A stretch of DNA of 64,000 nucleotides from G963663315 sp965204925. Its GTDB lineage: Bacteria; Pseudomonadota; Gammaproteobacteria; Arenicellales; Poriferihabitantaceae. A program made the position numbers and the translations under genes. The notes beneath the pieces were generated by a model, which saw only the letters and a program-made list of their open reading frames with translations, had not been told where the DNA came from and searched no databases. Below, piece by piece: positions 60,963-64,000 of the stretch; within the stretch, counting starts at the first letter, position 1, and the number at the start of each line of letters is the position of its first letter. The stretch lies in NCBI GenBank assembly GCA_965204925.1, contig OZ242021.1, positions 2,046,001 through 2,110,000 of the forward strand. Direction: 5' to 3'.

Positions 60963-63311
60963 TTAGCCAGAGGCGTCAGCCTGCCGGTTGGGACTCGCGG
61001 GAGGGGTTTTCGGCCTGATCAGCCAGGCGCCGAGCGCGGGCAGTAAAATGATGGCGCCGACCATATTGGCGAGGAACATGAACGTCAGTACGATGCCCAT
61101 ATCCGCCTGAAATTTTAACGGGGCGATGATCCACGTGGAAACTCCCGCTGCCAGGGTAACCCCGGTGAGCAATACCCCGGTGCCGGTCGTGGTCATGGTG
61201 CGTTCGTAGGCAAGAGCGAAGTCCAAACCCTCGGCGAGCCAGGCGCGCATACGGCTGTAGATATAGATGCCGTAGTCCACGCCGATACCGACGCCCAGCG
61301 CCACTACTGGCAACGTCGATATTTTAAGCCCGATTTCCAGAAATACCATGAGCGTAGAAGTCAGTAACGATACCAGCACAAGCGGTACGAGGATACATAT
61401 GGTCGCCGCCAGTGAACGGAAGAAGATCAGGCATAACAGGATTACAGCCACATAGACATAGAACAAGACGGGGAGTCGGGAGGCTCTGACCTCTTCGTTG
61501 GTCGCCGCCATCACCCCGACATTGCCGGATGCCAGCTCGAAAGTGACACGTGTCGAGTCGGTGGGATTATCGGCGCGAAAGGACTTCACGGCCTCTACAA
61601 CACGTTCAATGGTTTCTGCCTTGTGATCGGCAGTATATATGGAAACCGGCATCACGCTGCAATCGGGGTTCAGCAGTCCGCTGCTGGTCGGCACCGGAGA
61701 GACGGCCTGTACCAGGGTATACTGGTTGCGCGGCAATGTTTTCCATTTGAGATTGCCTTCGTTCCAGCCGGCATTGACCGCGCGGGCAACTCCGGCCAGT
61801 CCATGTACCGATTGCACTCCCTTTACATTGCGTATGGCCCACTCGAACTCATCCAGTGTCCGCATCACTTCATAGTCGATGCAGCCGTCGGGTACGGTAC
61901 GGGTGATTACAGTCAGTACGTCGACGCCAATCCTGAAATTTTCGGTGATGACAGCCGTATCCGTGTTGTATACCGAATCAGCGCGAAGCTCGGGAACACC
62001 CTGATGCTCATCACCGATCCGTATCTGCGGCGCAAAGTGTGACCCGGCCATCATTAGCGCGAAGGCCGCGGCGATTACGATTGCCGCGGGTCCGCGACGC
62101 GCTACAAGGGCGATTCGGGACCATAGCGGACGCAACAGATCGTCTCTTGCGTGGGCCGTGCGAATTTGCCCGGCATCGGCGCGAAACCAGGAAACCAGGA
62201 CCGGCAACAGCGCCAGGTTGGTCAGCAGAATGAAGGCGACTCCGAGACTTGCGGTGATTGCGATTTCCCGGATGACCTGCACATCTATCAGCGAGATGGC
62301 GATAAAGCCGACCGAGTCGGAAAGCAATGCCACAGCGCCGGGCAGTAACAAGCGGCGGAAACTGATACGTGTAGCCTCCAGTCCACCGGCGCCCCGAACG
62401 ATTTCGTCCCTGACCGAATTGATCAGTTGTACCCCGTGGCTGACCCCGATCGTAAAGACCAGAAACGGTACAAGGATGGACAGCGGATCTATGCCGAAGC
62501 CAAGCGCCGTGACTCCGCCCAGCTGCCAGACTACTGCTGTCAGGGAGCAGGCCAGCGCCGCCAGCGTCAGATGAAGCGAATGGGTATGGATATAGACAAA
62601 CAGGCCGGTAACGAAAAAAGCGATTCCGAAAAAGGCAATCACACGGGTTGCGCTGGCTGCAATATCGCCGACCATCCTGGCAAATCCAATGATGTGTACA
62701 CTCATACCGGGGCGCTTTTCGGCCTGTGTGCGGATGGCCTCAAGCTGCTGCGCAACCTGCGGATAATCCAGTCGTTCCCCGGTGTCCGGATGAAATTCCT
62801 GCAATTTGCCGCGCACGAGAGCGCCGCTGAAATCATTGGCTACCAGTTGACCGACAATATCGGCCTTGAGGATATTTTCTCGCACGCGGGCAAATCCGGC
62901 TGCCGTTGGACTGAAGTCGGCGGGCATTACATTGCCTGCAATGATGCCGTCTTCGACGACCTCAAAGAAACGCACATTGGGAGTCAGTATTGAGTATACC
63001 TGGGTACGGTCGATCCCCGGCAGAAAGAACATGGCATCGGTTACCTCGCGCAATGTGTCAAAAAATTCCGGGGTAAACATATCTCCACTGTCTGCCATCA
63101 ACGCGACCACGACTTGGTCGGCGCCGCCGAACTTGTCGCGATACTTGACGAATGTGTGCATGTATTCGTGTTGCAACGGCACGAGCTTGGTAAAACCGGC
63201 ATCCACCCGAAGTCCGGTTGCAAACCAGCCCATGAGCAGGGTAAGCAGGATAAAGGCCGCCAGTACAAGCAAGCGGTTCGAGAACAGCAGCTTTTCAATC
63301 GCGGCAGTCAA
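60963..63311 (-). CDS. RND/MMPL-superfamily exporter
   Basis: 782 residues, inner membrane. Two repeats, each with one N-terminal membrane helix, a periplasmic loop and five helices: LLVLAAFILLTLLMGWFATGL near 14; a cluster about 220-390 with HGVQLINSVRDEI; AIVIAAAFALMMAGSHFAP near 420; and a last cluster from about 625 with VVALGVGIGVDYGIYIYSRM. This is the size and layout of predicted RND exporters often encoded beside YCF48-like, DUF1302 and DUF1329 proteins. The YCF48-like gene lies directly upstream here. Substrate unknown; lipid export is a common proposal. Confidence 0.87.
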   Translation of the reverse strand: MTAAIEKLLFSNRLLVLAAFILLTLLMGWFATGLRVDAGFTKLVPLQHEYMHTFVKYRDKFGGADQVVVALMADSGDMFTPEFFDTLREVTDAMFFLPGIDRTQVYSILTPNVRFFEVVEDGIIAGNVMPADFSPTAAGFARVRENILKADIVGQLVANDFSGALVRGKLQEFHPDTGERLDYPQVAQQLEAIRTQAEKRPGMSVHIIGFARMVGDIAASATRVIAFFGIAFFVTGLFVYIHTHSLHLTLAALACSLTAVVWQLGGVTALGFGIDPLSILVPFLVFTIGVSHGVQLINSVRDEIVRGAGGLEATRISFRRLLLPGAVALLSDSVGFIAISLIDVQVIREIAITASLGVAFILLTNLALLPVLVSWFRADAGQIRTAHARDDLLRPLWSRIALVARRGPAAIVIAAAFALMMAGSHFAPQIRIGDEHQGVPELRADSVYNTDTAVITENFRIGVDVLTVITRTVPDGCIDYEVMRTLDEFEWAIRNVKGVQSVHGLAGVARAVNAGWNEGNLKWKTLPRNQYTLVQAVSPVPTSSGLLNPDCSVMPVSIYTADHKAETIERVVEAVKSFRADNPTDSTRVTFELASGNVGVMAATNEEVRASRLPVLFYVYVAVILLCLIFFRSLAATICILVPLVLVSLLTSTLMVFLEIGLKISTLPVVALGVGIGVDYGIYIYSRMRAWLAEGLDFALAYERTMTTTGTGVLLTGVTLAAGVSTWIIAPLKFQADMGIVLTFMFLANMVGAIILLPALGAWLIRPKTPPASPNRQADASG

Positions 63312-63387
63312 AAATATATCCGGAAATCAGGAAAGTTTCGTACTCATCGACTGGTATGTATCCGCAGGCCCGGTTGGCTCCATAATT

Positions 63388-64000
63388 CTACAGACGCGCC
63401 CACGGCAGACGAAGAATCCCGAATTCTCCGATTAGCAGTATATTTCCGTCGGTCAGGGGTAAGGCGGTCGAGATGCCCTGACGAGATGGCAGCTGTTGCG
63501 GCGATACGCTGTGCCCGCCGTCCATACTGGTGAGCAGGGTTCCTTGCAGGCCGGTGATTAGCAGGGCGCCGGATTGCAGTTGCACGGCGCTGGTCAGAGT
63601 GGCCGTGGTGGCGGTCGGTACCTGTACCCAGTGGTCCCCGTTGTCCGCGGAGCGGAACAGGCGCCCGCGGATTCCCAGTAGCAGCAGCTGTTTATCTTCC
63701 AGCGCCAGGGCATTGAGCCATGAGCCATGGTAAGGAGAAGATAATTCCCGCCAGTTGTCTCCACCGTCGTCGGAACGGTAGATTACCCCGGCTTCGGCAG
63801 CAATGAAAAGCTGGCGCGGTGCAAGCGGCAGCAATGCATTCAGGTGAAAATCATCCTCGCTGATAGTGCGTGAAGTCCAGGTATCACCGCCATCTTCGGT
63901 AACCAGGAAATAGCCGTAGGCGCCGATGGCAAAGCCGGTGCGCGCGTCCCGGAACCAGACATCAAGCAAAGGACGCTCTTCCCCGGGCGCATAGTGCATC
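63388..64000 (-). CDS. YCF48-like / BNR-repeat protein, C-terminal part (start outside window)
   Basis: At least 204 residues, open to the right edge. Four repeats of the BNR/YCF48 kind are visible: FLVTEDGGDTWTSR, IYRSDDGGDNWREL, LFRSADNGDHWVQV and LLTSMDGGHSV, spaced about 40 residues, forming a beta propeller. Such proteins are usually exported and often encoded next to RND exporters of the type downstream. The codon at 63999 that could serve as a start is probably internal. Confidence 0.8.
   Translation of the reverse strand, partial: MHYAPGEERPLLDVWFRDARTGFAIGAYGYFLVTEDGGDTWTSRTISEDDFHLNALLPLAPRQLFIAAEAGVIYRSDDGGDNWRELSSPYHGSWLNALALEDKQLLLLGIRGRLFRSADNGDHWVQVPTATTATLTSAVQLQSGALLITGLQGTLLTSMDGGHSVSPQQLPSRQGISTALPLTDGNILLIGEFGILRLPWARL

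Overview
The window looks like a proteobacterial chromosome, most likely gammaproteobacterial. The basis is gene order: nadK-recN-bamE facing hrcA, and tesA divergent from ybbA-ybbP, plus dsbC. No rRNA or other taxonomic marker is present, so this is an inference. The sequence combines housekeeping operons with heavy mobile-element activity and one large CRISPR-Cas island.

1-4318 is a defence graveyard. It holds an internally deleted type I restriction gene hsdR, an hsdM cut after about 40 codons by an IS5-family element, and a broken AAA-ATPase/PD-(D/E)XK gene with an internal imperfect duplication. 4323-15542 is metabolic and redox: a glutaredoxin-like protein, an FAD-linked oxidase, an AlkB-like dioxygenase, an Smr protein, thioredoxin reductase, propionyl/acetyl-CoA synthetase, glutathione synthetase, phosphoheptose isomerase and ATP-dependent 5-oxoprolinase.

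15781-27959 holds two almost identical 1614-bp IS4-like elements in inverted orientation, each with its own 9-bp target duplication. Between them lie a peptide/opine-type ABC transporter (two binding proteins, one intact and one broken permease, a fused double ATPase), a thioesterase, an Lrp-type regulator, and a tRNA-Arg(CCU) gene interrupted by a 236-nt group I intron. 27968-34624 carries a possible leucine attenuator, leuA, a family-4 uracil-DNA glycosylase, ybbP-ybbA and tesA.

34649-51128 is a complete type III-B (Cmr) CRISPR island: cas6, a CARF protein, cmr1, cas10/cmr2 (split by an in-frame TAA), cmr3-cmr6, a nucleotidyltransferase stub, a CARF-HEPN nuclease, then cas2-cas1-cas1'-cas2' and a 28-repeat array. 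Two features stand out. The adaptation module is doubled, and its second Cas1-like protein appears to lack the catalytic His and Asp. Four spacers are staggered, diverged copies of one protospacer; their differences fall at codon third positions and their polarity would make the crRNAs antisense to a conserved mRNA.

51262-64000 returns to housekeeping: malate dehydrogenase, dsbC, bamE, a GNAT acetyltransferase, recN, nadK, a deleted derivative of the same IS (also with a 9-bp target duplication), hrcA, a DUF1285 protein, a tungsten-type aldehyde ferredoxin oxidoreductase, an RND/MMPL exporter and a YCF48-like protein that runs off the right edge. All calls come from reading the sequence; no database search was run.
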